Shown here: in pieces, positions 43,456 to 51,142 of the stretch
How positions within the stretch are numbered: position 1 is the first letter of the stretch
Layout: the number at the start of each line of letters is the position of its first letter
NCBI GenBank assembly: GCA_045810625.1
Contig: JBJMVQ010000047.1
Location: forward strand, 30,021 to 94,020
Reading direction: 5' to 3'
DNA length: 64,000 nucleotides
Origin: JACQFZ01 sp045810625
Lineage (GTDB): Bacteria; Pseudomonadota; Gammaproteobacteria; Acidiferrobacterales; Sulfurifustaceae
The notes under the pieces: model-generated
Database searches by the model: none
What the model was told of the DNA's origin: nothing
The model's input: only the letters and a program-made list of their open reading frames with translations
Program-made: the position numbers and the translations under genes

Positions 43456-43929
43456 GTCGCTCGTTCAGTTCCTGCCTGCGAGCGGGAAGCCAAGGGCGCG
43501 TGCCCGACTATGATCACCCACGAGGTGACCGGCTTCAAGCCATAGCATGGAGCCCTTCCTTCCCCGCGCGCGTTCCTACTGCCTTTTCAGCACGAGTCAC
43601 TGAAATAATAGTTGTCCGTTTTTCGGTCCGCCGTTGCCGCGGCGCGGAATCAGTGCCGCGCCCCCGACGTGGCCCCCTACCGCATTAGCGACTCGTGGTC
43701 TGACTCCTTGGTTCCACACGTCAGTTTTGCATGGCGTCGCCGCCGTACATCGACGAACATATTGCGTCGATCGCTGCCATATACGCAAATCGCGCACATT
43801 GCGATTCAGCACGAACGCGGAATCATCGGGATGCCGGAGCGGCGTCAACGGGAAAGGCGACGTCCCATACGAGCAATGCATGCAACGGCGGAGATTTGCA
43901 GTGCTCCGCCGTTGCGGCGATCGGCGGCG
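43456..43929. other. Long spacer between the gene remnants and the peroxiredoxin
   Basis: 474 bases. Frames are open on both strands (for example 43634-44215 plus and 43597-43881 minus), but none shows a recognisable domain, codon pattern or ribosome binding site. It borders two pseudogenes and may be a further, more decayed gene. I see no repeat, RNA or mobile-element end in it. Confidence 0.5.
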
Positions 43930-44406
43930 CTACAGCGACTTCAATACGCGCAGTGCCTCATCGACATGGGCTTTGGCGCGGAATTGCGCCGAGAACACGT
44001 GGCACACGATGCCATGCCGGTCGATGATGAAGGTGACGCGCCCGGGGAGGATACCCAGCGTGGACGGAACGCCGTACAGCGCGCGCACTTTTCCGCCTTC
44101 ATCGCTCAGCAGCGTGAACGGCAGCCGGTGCTTGTCGGCGAACTTGCGGTGCGAGTCGGATGAATCGGAGCTGATGCCGATCACCTCCGCTCCCGCGTCT
44201 TTGAAGTCTTCATAACGATCGCGGAAGAAACAGGCTTCTTTGGTACAAATGGGCGTGTCGTCCTTCGGATAGAAGTACAAGACGATCGGCCGCTTCCCGA
44301 TGAGCCGCGCGAGCTCGACCTTGTCACCGCGCTGGGACGTCAACACGAAGTTTGGCGCACGATCGCCGGCGCCAATCCCTTTTTTTACGGCGGTATCGAC
44401 TGCCAT
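43930..44406 (-). CDS. bcp: Peroxiredoxin (Bcp/PrxQ type)
   Basis: 158 aa from ATG 44406, preceded by GGGAGCGAG; the longer frame to 44514 is rejected. YPKDDTPICTKEACFFRDRY contains the peroxidatic Cys and, five residues later, a second Cys as in atypical two-cysteine Bcp enzymes. It reduces hydrogen and organic peroxides with thioredoxin. Stands alone with a 198-base upstream spacer. Confidence 0.95.
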   Translation of the reverse strand: MAVDTAVKKGIGAGDRAPNFVLTSQRGDKVELARLIGKRPIVLYFYPKDDTPICTKEACFFRDRYEDFKDAGAEVIGISSDSSDSHRKFADKHRLPFTLLSDEGGKVRALYGVPSTLGILPGRVTFIIDRHGIVCHVFSAQFRAKAHVDEALRVLKSL

Positions 44407-44604
44407 GACTCGCTCCCTGTTTTGCCGATGTTCGAACCCGCTCCAACGTGAAGTTTCCTTGCCCCGTTGTGAGCGTATACAAGATACACGACGCATGATG
44501 TTGCGTCGATGCATTGCGATAGGAAATTACTTAAGTCGGTGACTTTATCTCTGCCTTCTTCGCGTCCTTTGCAGTGCAAAATTTCTCAGCCACGCGCGCC
44601 GCGA

Positions 44605-45273
44605 TCATGCGCGTTTCTTGGCCGCGACCTCGTCACGAAGATAGACCGGCAGCGCCTGCTCGGGTACTACGGTGCGTCCGGCGCGCACCTCCGGCGCCGC
44701 AATCTCCGCGATGAAACGCGCGCGCGGCGATCGCCCCGGAAGCCACCGCGTAAGCCGATCCCCAACGCGACGCTGTAGCGTGTCGGCGTAACGGTCCCAA
44801 CCACTGCCCGTCCCGATCCATCCGGATCCTGTCGGCGAAGGCACATCGGCGGGCGCGACGACGAGTTCCGTCCCTTCGAGCGCTACAAGGCCCGCGGCGT
44901 TCCTCGCATACGCTCCCCAGTACACTTGTTGCATACGGGCGTCCAACGCGGCGAGTACCCGGGGTGCGTCCACACCCTGCGCCAATGCCGCAAGCGACGA
45001 CACGGGAACCACCGGCAACCCGGCCGCGAACGCCAGACCCTGCGCGACGCCGGCACTGATGCGCAAACCCGTGAACGATCCCGGACCGCGACCGAAGGCG
45101 ATCGCGTTCAGGTCACGCAGCGCTACGCCGGCGTCCGCAAGCGCGTCATCGATCATCACGAGGATGCGTTCGGCGTGACGCTGCCCGGTTTCCTCCCGCT
45201 CGCAAACGGCGCCGTCGACCCACACGGCGACCGTGCAGACGTCGGTCGCCGTGTCGAAGGCGAGCAGCTTCAT
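44605..45273 (-). CDS. tsaB: tRNA threonylcarbamoyladenosine biosynthesis protein TsaB
   Basis: 222 aa. LAFDTATDVCTVAVW opens the ASKHA-fold N-domain and GRGPGSFTGLRI is the family motif; QVYWGAY and PVYLRDEVA near the C-terminus are also typical. TsaB is the non-catalytic scaffold of the TsaBDE complex that makes t6A37 in ANN-decoding tRNAs. Its usual neighbour rimI is absent; here it lies 6 bases after a HIT-family gene and so depends on the promoter of that operon. Confidence 0.95.
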   Translation of the reverse strand: MKLLAFDTATDVCTVAVWVDGAVCEREETGQRHAERILVMIDDALADAGVALRDLNAIAFGRGPGSFTGLRISAGVAQGLAFAAGLPVVPVSSLAALAQGVDAPRVLAALDARMQQVYWGAYARNAAGLVALEGTELVVAPADVPSPTGSGWIGTGSGWDRYADTLQRRVGDRLTRWLPGRSPRARFIAEIAAPEVRAGRTVVPEQALPVYLRDEVAAKKRA

Positions 45274-45279
45274 CGGATT

Positions 45280-45741
45280 TTATTTGCGGGGCTCGAGGGA
45301 CGCCAAGCGACGCGAGAGCTCGCGCTGCAGCGCGTCACGATCGAACTTGCGCTTCGCTCCGGGACGACGGCGCGGGGCCCAGATGGAATCGGGGAAGTTG
45401 CAATCGTCCTCGAATCTCGGGATGACGTGCCAGTGCAGGTGCGGCACCTGATTGCCGAGCGACGCGAGATTTATCTTCGCCGGCCGGAGCACGGCTCGCA
45501 GCGACTCTTCGACGGCGCAAACGACCGCGATCAACCGCGTGCGCTCGTCCGTCGCGAGATCCGACATTTCACGCACGTGTGCGTTCCAGATCACCCGGCA
45601 GTAGCCGGGATAGTCGGGCTCATCGGCCTCGACCACCCGGCAGGCGGCGTCGCGCCACAAAATGGCTTCTTCGTTGGCCGGCGCACACAACGGACAGTCG
45701 CCGGTCTCGGCGCTCGCACCGCGCGTACGATTAGTCGACAT
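45280..45741 (-). CDS. HIT-family nucleotide hydrolase/transferase
   Basis: 153 aa from ATG 45741 (an in-frame ATG two codons earlier is the alternative). The histidine triad HLHWHVIPRF is present. The N-terminal CPLC is a possible zinc site seen in many beta-proteobacterial HIT proteins. Members hydrolyse dinucleoside polyphosphates or AMP-amines. The start overlaps the end of the tctC-like gene, and tsaB follows 6 bases downstream, so the three form one transcript. Confidence 0.93.
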   Translation of the reverse strand: MSTNRTRGASAETGDCPLCAPANEEAILWRDAACRVVEADEPDYPGYCRVIWNAHVREMSDLATDERTRLIAVVCAVEESLRAVLRPAKINLASLGNQVPHLHWHVIPRFEDDCNFPDSIWAPRRRPGAKRKFDRDALQRELSRRLASLEPRK

Positions 45742-46705
45742 GCGCACCCGACGCCTTGACGACCTTCGCCCATTTGTCGATTTCCGCCTTGATGTGCGCG
45801 GCGAACTGTTCCGGCGTATTCCCGACCGGCTCCGCCCCCTGCCCCGAAAGACGTTCCTTGATCTCGGGCGAGTGGAGAATGCGAACGATTTCTTTGTTCA
45901 ATTTGGTGACGATCGGTTTGGGCGTACCGCCGGGTGCGAGCACGCCGAACCACGACGAAGCCTCGTAACCGGGAACGCCGGACTCGGCGATGGTTGGAGC
46001 GTCCGGGATCGCGGGCGAGCGCTTCGCGCTGGTGACCGCAAGCGCGCGGAGCTTCCCGTTCTTCACGTGCGGCAGGATACTCGGCATGTTATCGAACATG
46101 AGATTCACCTGCCCGCCGAGCAGATCGGTGATCGCGGGCGCGCTACCCTTATACGGCACGTGCGTCATTTCGACGCCCGTCATCGACTTGAACAGCTCTC
46201 CCGACAAGTGAATCGAGGTGCCGTTGCCGGAGGACGCGAAGCTGAGCTTGCCCGGATTCGCCTTGGCATAGTCGATCAGCTCCTTCACCGATTTCACGGG
46301 GACCGACGGGTGAACGACCAGCAGATTCGGCACGGCCGCGACCAGCGTGATCGGCGCGAAATCCTTCACCGCGTCGTACGGCATCTTCTTGTACAGGCTC
46401 ACGTTGATACCATGCGTACCGACGGTACCCATCAGCAGCGTGTAGCCGTCGGGGGTCGATTTCGCGACCACATCGGCGCCGATGTTGCCGCCGGCACCCG
46501 GCCGATTCTCGACGATCACCTGTTGGCCCCACGCTTTCGTCAGCTCCTGCCCGATTACGCGCGCGAGAATGTCGGTCGTTCCACCTGCGGGAAACGGCAC
46601 GATCAGCTTGATCGGTTTCGACGGGTAGTCATCGGCGTACGCGGCGGCACCCACGCATGCGAGCACCGCGACAACTAAGCCACCGACCATCGCTCTAATT
46701 TTCAT
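45731..46705 (-). CDS. Tripartite tricarboxylate transporter substrate-binding protein (Bug/TctC family)
   Basis: 324 aa. Signal peptide to AAAYA, then the signature YPSKPIKLIVPFPAGGTTDILAR (about 27-49), VENRPGAGGNIGAD, HVPYKGSAPAITDLLGGQVN and PDAPTIAESGVPGYE. A GAGGAGGAGAGCG ribosome binding site precedes the ATG. Periplasmic binder of carboxylates or other small acids, usually working with a TctAB carrier. No TctA or TctB is adjacent, as is normal for the expanded orphan Bug proteins of Burkholderiales and relatives. Confidence 0.95.
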   Translation of the reverse strand: MKIRAMVGGLVVAVLACVGAAAYADDYPSKPIKLIVPFPAGGTTDILARVIGQELTKAWGQQVIVENRPGAGGNIGADVVAKSTPDGYTLLMGTVGTHGINVSLYKKMPYDAVKDFAPITLVAAVPNLLVVHPSVPVKSVKELIDYAKANPGKLSFASSGNGTSIHLSGELFKSMTGVEMTHVPYKGSAPAITDLLGGQVNLMFDNMPSILPHVKNGKLRALAVTSAKRSPAIPDAPTIAESGVPGYEASSWFGVLAPGGTPKPIVTKLNKEIVRILHSPEIKERLSGQGAEPVGNTPEQFAAHIKAEIDKWAKVVKASGAHVD

Positions 46706-46835
46706 CGCTCTCCTCCTCGGTAACGTTAATTAAGTGAAGGTTTATTCCGCCGTCGCCGACGAATACAAGATAGCACGTGTCTCCCCCGACGAACCGCTTC
46801 GCTCTCGATGCCGGTGGCACGAATGCACAGATTGC

Positions 46836-47297
46836 TCAATTGCCCTCGATCACCACTTCCGATTTGAGCGAATTGGCGATGAAACAGCGTTCGTGCGATT
46901 CGTGATGCAGCGCGTCGATCTCGGTCTTTGATGGACCGCGCTCGCCGCCAAACACGACCCGCGGTCGCAACACCACGCGGGTAATCGCGAGCCGGCCGTC
47001 GCCGTTTTTCGCCATGACACCGTAAGCTTCGTCCGTGTAACTATCGACAACGAATCCGCGCTTCCCCGCCAGATACAAGAACCACAACATGTGGCAACTC
47101 GACGCGGCGGCGACCAGCGCCTCTTCCGGATCGATATTCGCGGCCACTGACATCGGCTCCGGCGTCGACGACGGCGACGAAGACGCCGGCACGCTCAAGC
47201 CGCCGTCGAAGCGCCACTCGTGCGCGCGACTGAAGCGATTATCCAGAAAACTCGCGCCTTGGCGCTCCCAGTGAATACGAGCTTCGTACTTATGCAT
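46836..47297 (-). CDS. OsmC/Ohr-family protein
   Basis: 153 aa. NIDPEEALVAAASSCHMLWFL holds the first redox cysteine and the acidic residue of the OsmC fold; ERCFIANSLKSEVVIEG holds the second. Members reduce organic hydroperoxides through the Cys pair. The spacing to the downstream edge of the thioesterase gene is 28 bases, which suggests a two-gene unit. Confidence 0.92.
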   Translation of the reverse strand: MHKYEARIHWERQGASFLDNRFSRAHEWRFDGGLSVPASSSPSSTPEPMSVAANIDPEEALVAAASSCHMLWFLYLAGKRGFVVDSYTDEAYGVMAKNGDGRLAITRVVLRPRVVFGGERGPSKTEIDALHHESHERCFIANSLKSEVVIEGN

Positions 47298-47325
47298 CCG
47301 CTGCTCCTTGCGTTAAACGTCTTAC

Positions 47326-47727
47326 TCAGCCGGGAAGCACGAGTTGCGTCTGCGTCACGACTGCGCACAACTTACCGCTCTCCGATTTGACCAATGTCTG
47401 CCACACCATCGTCGTCTTGCCGCGATGAAACGGCGCGCATTCGCCGATGACGCGCGCGCCGACCGGAACCGCTCCGAGGAAGTTGGTTTTCGATTCCAAT
47501 GTCGTGGTGCGCGCACCCTCCGGCAGATTTACGAGGGTCGCGACGGCGCCGAGCGTGTCGGCGAGCGACATTAACGCACCTCCGTGCAAAATACCGGCTC
47601 CATTGCAAAGCTCGGGGCGCACGTGCAACGCACCGACCACGCGTTCCGGCGTCACTTCGATGAATTCAATTCCCAGATATCCGGGGAATTCGGTGCTCAG
47701 ATTTTTCTGAAATGACGCGGCGTTCAC
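47326..47727 (-). CDS. PaaI-type hotdog-fold thioesterase
   Basis: 133 aa. CNGAGILHGGALMSLADTLGAVA has the HGG loop and catalytic acid of the PaaI/YdiI group; TLESKTNFLGAVPVGARVIGE follows as expected. Hydrolyses an acyl- or aryl-CoA; substrate unknown. Transcribed in the same direction as the OsmC gene and upstream of it. Confidence 0.93.
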   Translation of the reverse strand: MNAASFQKNLSTEFPGYLGIEFIEVTPERVVGALHVRPELCNGAGILHGGALMSLADTLGAVATLVNLPEGARTTTLESKTNFLGAVPVGARVIGECAPFHRGKTTMVWQTLVKSESGKLCAVVTQTQLVLPG

Positions 47728-47772
47728 GTTGTCGTCGTCCCCCTTGTTGCAACGCGCCGTTCGAGCACGGCG

Positions 47773-48735
47773 TTAGGTAGAGAAGTGATCGTACCCGCGG
47801 CGTTGCGCGCGGTAAATACGCCCCGCCGCGTCGTACACGTTCAGTGCGCGCTCCGCCGTGATTTCACCAATCAGCGTCAGCGGAAATTTCATCTCGCTCG
47901 CCAGCACGTCCAAGGTCTCGCGTTCGAGCGGCGGCACGGTGAAGCAAAGCTCATAGTCGTCGCCGCCGCCGAGCGCGTAGTCCCAACCGAGCTCCGTGAG
48001 ATGCGTGCGATAGGTGGGTGAAAGCGGCACGGCTTCGAGGCGCACCCGCGCGCCGACGCCGCTCGCCTCGAGTATATGGCCGAGGTCGCCCAACAGACCG
48101 TCGGAAACGTCGATTCCGCTCGATGCGATGTCGCGTAACGCCGCACCTTCGGCGACGCGCGGCACGGGACGCTCCAGGCGCTCACGGAGCAGTGCCAACT
48201 CATCGGCCGCGAAACGCCGCACGCCGCGTATCGCGTCCAGGGCGAGAGCGGCGTCGCCGAGCGTACCCGTGACATAAATGAGATCGCCCGGCTTGGCGCC
48301 CGCACGCAACAGACCTTTGCCCTGCGGCACCAGGCCGATCGCGGTGATTGCGATCGAGAGCGCTCCTCGGGTCGTGTCGCCTCCGATCAACTGCACGTTG
48401 TATCGCTGCGCGAGTGCGAACAGGCCCCGCGTGAACTGCTCGAGCCACGCCGGCGATGCCGTCGGCAGCGTAAGCCCCAGCAGGAACCAGGCGGGCTCGG
48501 CGCCGACCGCGGCGAGATCGCTCAGGTTGACGGCCAGCGACTTGTGACCCAGTGCGGCCGGATCGACGTCCTCGAGAAAATGCACACCGGCGTTGAGCAC
48601 ATCGGTCGTGGCGACGGTTTCCATTCCCGGCGGCGGGAGACAAATCGCAGCGTCGTCGCCGATGCCGACGCGCACGTCGGGCCGCGACGACGGGAGCCGA
48701 TTGAAATAATTTCGAATGATGTCGAACTCGGTCAT
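47773..48735 (-). CDS. thiL: Thiamine-monophosphate kinase
   Basis: 320 aa from ATG 48735 (MTEFDIIRNYF), the usual ThiL opening; a frame start at 48750 adds five unsupported residues. GIGDDAAI, TTDVLNAGVHF, NLSDLAAVGAEP, GGDTTRG and IDVSDGLLGDLGHI are the PurM/ThiL nucleotide and magnesium sites. It phosphorylates thiamine monophosphate to the diphosphate coenzyme. The last gene of the riboflavin-nusB-thiL string, 78 bases after nusB. Confidence 0.96.
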   Translation of the reverse strand: MTEFDIIRNYFNRLPSSRPDVRVGIGDDAAICLPPPGMETVATTDVLNAGVHFLEDVDPAALGHKSLAVNLSDLAAVGAEPAWFLLGLTLPTASPAWLEQFTRGLFALAQRYNVQLIGGDTTRGALSIAITAIGLVPQGKGLLRAGAKPGDLIYVTGTLGDAALALDAIRGVRRFAADELALLRERLERPVPRVAEGAALRDIASSGIDVSDGLLGDLGHILEASGVGARVRLEAVPLSPTYRTHLTELGWDYALGGGDDYELCFTVPPLERETLDVLASEMKFPLTLIGEITAERALNVYDAAGRIYRAQRRGYDHFST

Positions 48736-48813
48736 CGACGCTCGGCGCAAACCGCTTCACGGCAATGCCGATCGTCCCGAACGCGCCACGGCGCGAACCG
48801 GCACGCTAGCGCC

Positions 48814-49263
48814 TCATTTGCTTTCGCCGCATTCATGTGGCCGCAGATCGAGTGCGAGCCGATCGAGCACCGCGTTGACGTACTTGTGACCCTGCTCGGC
48901 GCCGAACGTTTTCGCGAGCTCCACGGCTTCGTTCAGGACGACGCGGTACGGAATTTCGGGGTGAAACTCGAGCTCGAAGGCGCCGAGCCGAAGGATGGCA
49001 CGCTCCACGGGATCAATTTCGGTGATTCGGCGATCGACGTGCGGCGCGAGATGCTCGTCGAGCTTGGGCAAGTGCGCGGGAATCTCGCGCACGAGATGAT
49101 GGAAATATTCGAGATCGATATCCTTCAGCGTGTCGTCGGCCAGAAAATGGCTTTCGATTTCGCTCGGCGACTGCTGGGTGAGCTGCCACTGATACAACGC
49201 TTGCACCGCCGATCGCCGCGCCTTATGGCGATTACCCTTGAGCCCGGATGCCGTCTCGCGCAT
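48814..49263 (-). CDS. nusB: Transcription antitermination factor NusB
   Basis: 149 aa, all-helical NusB fold. RHKARRSAVQALYQWQLT opens the protein as in other NusB; ELEFHPEIPYRVVLNEAVELAKTFG and YVNAVLDRLA are the conserved C-terminal helices. Binds boxA RNA with NusE (S10) in rRNA antitermination. It starts 6 bases after ribH, the normal arrangement. Confidence 0.96.
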   Translation of the reverse strand: MRETASGLKGNRHKARRSAVQALYQWQLTQQSPSEIESHFLADDTLKDIDLEYFHHLVREIPAHLPKLDEHLAPHVDRRITEIDPVERAILRLGAFELEFHPEIPYRVVLNEAVELAKTFGAEQGHKYVNAVLDRLALDLRPHECGESK

Positions 49264-49269
49264 CGCGCG

Positions 49270-49746
49270 TCAACCACGCAGCTTCTTGAGGAGACTCGCC
49301 ATTTCGATCGCGGCGATCGCCGCATCCGCACCCTTGTTGTCGCCCTTCGTGCCCGCGCGCGCGGTCGCCTGTTCGGTCGTATTGACCGTCAGCACTCCGA
49401 ACGCCACCGGCAGTCCGTGATCGAGGCTTACGCGCGAAACCCCGCGCGCGCATTCTCCCGCGACGTATTCGAAGTGGGGCGTTTCACCGCGAATCACGGC
49501 GCCGAGAGCGATTAGCGCGTCATATCGGCCCGACGTCGCCAGCGCTTTCAGGGCGAGTGGAATTTCGAACGCCCCCGGCACGCGCACGATGTCGATATCG
49601 CCGACCGCCGTGCCGTGTTGCCGCAGCGCTTCCAGCGCCCCGGCAAGCAGTTGCTCGCCGATAAAACTGTTGAAGCGCGAAAGGACGATGCCGAAGCGCG
49701 TCCCGCGCGCCGTCAGCTCGCCTTCGATTTCCCGGATGCCGTCCAC
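49270..49746 (-). CDS. ribH: 6,7-dimethyl-8-ribityllumazine synthase
   Basis: 158 aa. RFNSFIGEQLLAGALEAL, VPGAFEIPLAL, ALGAVIRGETPHFEYV (substrate-binding with catalytic His) and FGVLTVNTTEQA are the family blocks. It joins 5-amino-6-ribitylamino-uracil and dihydroxybutanone phosphate, the latter made by the RibB domain of the gene 6 bases upstream. Forms icosahedral or decameric cages in the family. Confidence 0.97.
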   Translation of the reverse strand: MDGIREIEGELTARGTRFGIVLSRFNSFIGEQLLAGALEALRQHGTAVGDIDIVRVPGAFEIPLALKALATSGRYDALIALGAVIRGETPHFEYVAGECARGVSRVSLDHGLPVAFGVLTVNTTEQATARAGTKGDNKGADAAIAAIEMASLLKKLRG

Positions 49747-49752
49747 GCCGCG

Positions 49753-50913
49753 TTACTTGCCGCGGGCGCGTTCGCGCCCAAGCTCCTCGACGCCGGCGCT
49801 CGCCGGCTCTTCTATGTGCTCGACGATTTCCAGGCCAAAACCGGAGAGTCCCGGCGTCTTGATGGCGTGACCGAGCACGCGCATGCGGCCGACGCCGAGG
49901 TCCGCAAGAATCTGGCTGCCGAGACCGTAAGTGCGCATCTCGCGACGGTAGGACGCGAGCGGCGACTCCGCCGTCTCGCCGTGACCTTGCAGCGCGCGCA
50001 GGCGCCGCAACAAATCCTCGCCGGCCTCCGCCTGCTGCAACACAACGACGACGCCCTCGCTCTCCCGCGCGACGCGCGCGAGCGCCGCCCGCAGTGACCA
50101 CGTTCCGGCGCGATGCACCGTGGTCACGAGATCGAGCAGGCTTTCCTGGACGTGCACGCGCACGAGCGTCGGCCGATCCCGCCGCGGCTCGCCTTTCACG
50201 AGCGCCAGATGCACTCCGCCGCCGATGTGATCATGGTATGCGATGGTGCGAAACTCGCCGAATTCCGTGGGCAACCAGCAGTCGCTCACGCGCCGCACGT
50301 TGGACTCGTGCTCCATTCGATAGCGAATGAGATCGGCAATCGTGCCGATTTTGAGACCGTGCTCCGCTGCGAACGCTTCGAGCTCGGGCAATCGGGCCAT
50401 CGTTCCGTCGTCGTTCATGATCTCGCACAACACGGCCGCTGGCTCGAAGCCGGCAAGTCGTGCGAGATCGCAGCACGCCTCGGTATGTCCGGCACGGGCA
50501 AGCACGCCACCCGGTTCGGCAATCAGCGGGAATACGTGACCGGGCTGGACCAAATCTTCCGGACGGGCGTCTTTCGCGCAGGCGACCCGCACGGTGTGCG
50601 CGCGATCGTGCGCAGAGATGCCGGTCGTCACGCCCTCCGCCGCTTCGATGGACGCCGCGAAATTCGTCCCGTGGGGGGCCCGGTTCACCGGGACCATGGG
50701 CCCCAAATTGAGTCGGCGCGCACGATCCACAGTGATCGGCATGCAGATCAAACCGCGCCCGTGCTTCGCCATGAAATTGATCGCTTCCGGCGTCACGTGC
50801 TCGGCCGCGATCACGAGGTCGCCCTCGTTTTCGCGGTCGGCGTCGTCCATCAGGACGACGATACGTCCCTGCCGGAGTTCTTCGACAATTTCGCTGATGG
50901 GACTAATGGGCAT
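49753..50913 (-). CDS. ribBA: 3,4-dihydroxy-2-butanone-4-phosphate synthase with degenerate GTP cyclohydrolase II domain (RibBX type)
   Basis: 386 aa from ATG 50913. The N-terminal RibB domain is intact: DDADRENEGDLVI, GLICMP, GHVFPL, GHTEACCDLARLAG and CEIMNDDG. The C-terminal half looks like RibA, but the region that should hold the zinc cysteines and the catalytic loop reads VRVHVQESLLDLVTTV and no cysteine occurs after about residue 205. So this half cannot use the normal zinc chemistry. Such RibBX hybrids are known in beta- and gamma-proteobacteria; GTP cyclohydrolase II must then come from another gene outside the window. Confidence 0.93.
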   Translation of the reverse strand: MPISPISEIVEELRQGRIVVLMDDADRENEGDLVIAAEHVTPEAINFMAKHGRGLICMPITVDRARRLNLGPMVPVNRAPHGTNFAASIEAAEGVTTGISAHDRAHTVRVACAKDARPEDLVQPGHVFPLIAEPGGVLARAGHTEACCDLARLAGFEPAAVLCEIMNDDGTMARLPELEAFAAEHGLKIGTIADLIRYRMEHESNVRRVSDCWLPTEFGEFRTIAYHDHIGGGVHLALVKGEPRRDRPTLVRVHVQESLLDLVTTVHRAGTWSLRAALARVARESEGVVVVLQQAEAGEDLLRRLRALQGHGETAESPLASYRREMRTYGLGSQILADLGVGRMRVLGHAIKTPGLSGFGLEIVEHIEEPASAGVEELGRERARGK

Positions 50914-50948
50914 ACGAGAATTTACCCCAGCTTCCACGTCTAACCGCC

Positions 50949-51035
50949 TTATCGGGTGCCAAAATACATCCCAAAGTCCGGCCGCGCCGGCTTTTCGGTG
51001 GCCGCGCCGTCCGTCTGCTTTGCGCTCTCTTCCAT
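50949..51035 (-). CDS. Candidate 28-residue small ORF upstream of ribBA
   Basis: ATG at 51035 opens a 28-codon frame that starts MEESAKQTDGAATE and ends PDFGMYFGTR before TAA, 35 bases upstream of the ribBA start. The charged N-terminus and compact aromatic end look protein-like, but the ribosome binding site is weak. It could be a leader peptide or a short independent protein. I know no family for it. Confidence 0.3.
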   Translation of the reverse strand: MEESAKQTDGAATEKPARPDFGMYFGTR

Positions 51036-51142
51036 CCCGCGGGCATTAGCGAAGCGCGCGACCATCGGTATAGTGAGTAAGTGGGAGCACGCTTTTTGCC
51101 TGCATCATTATATAGATAAATAGGCAATCTGATCGAACGATT

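Noticed and set aside
43634..44215. 193-codon plus-strand frame as a gene
   Set aside because: Its second half is antisense to bcp and the first half has no recognisable domain or ribosome binding site.
50914..51142. FMN riboswitch upstream of ribBA
   Set aside because: I compared both strands with the conserved RFN-element blocks and found none of them.
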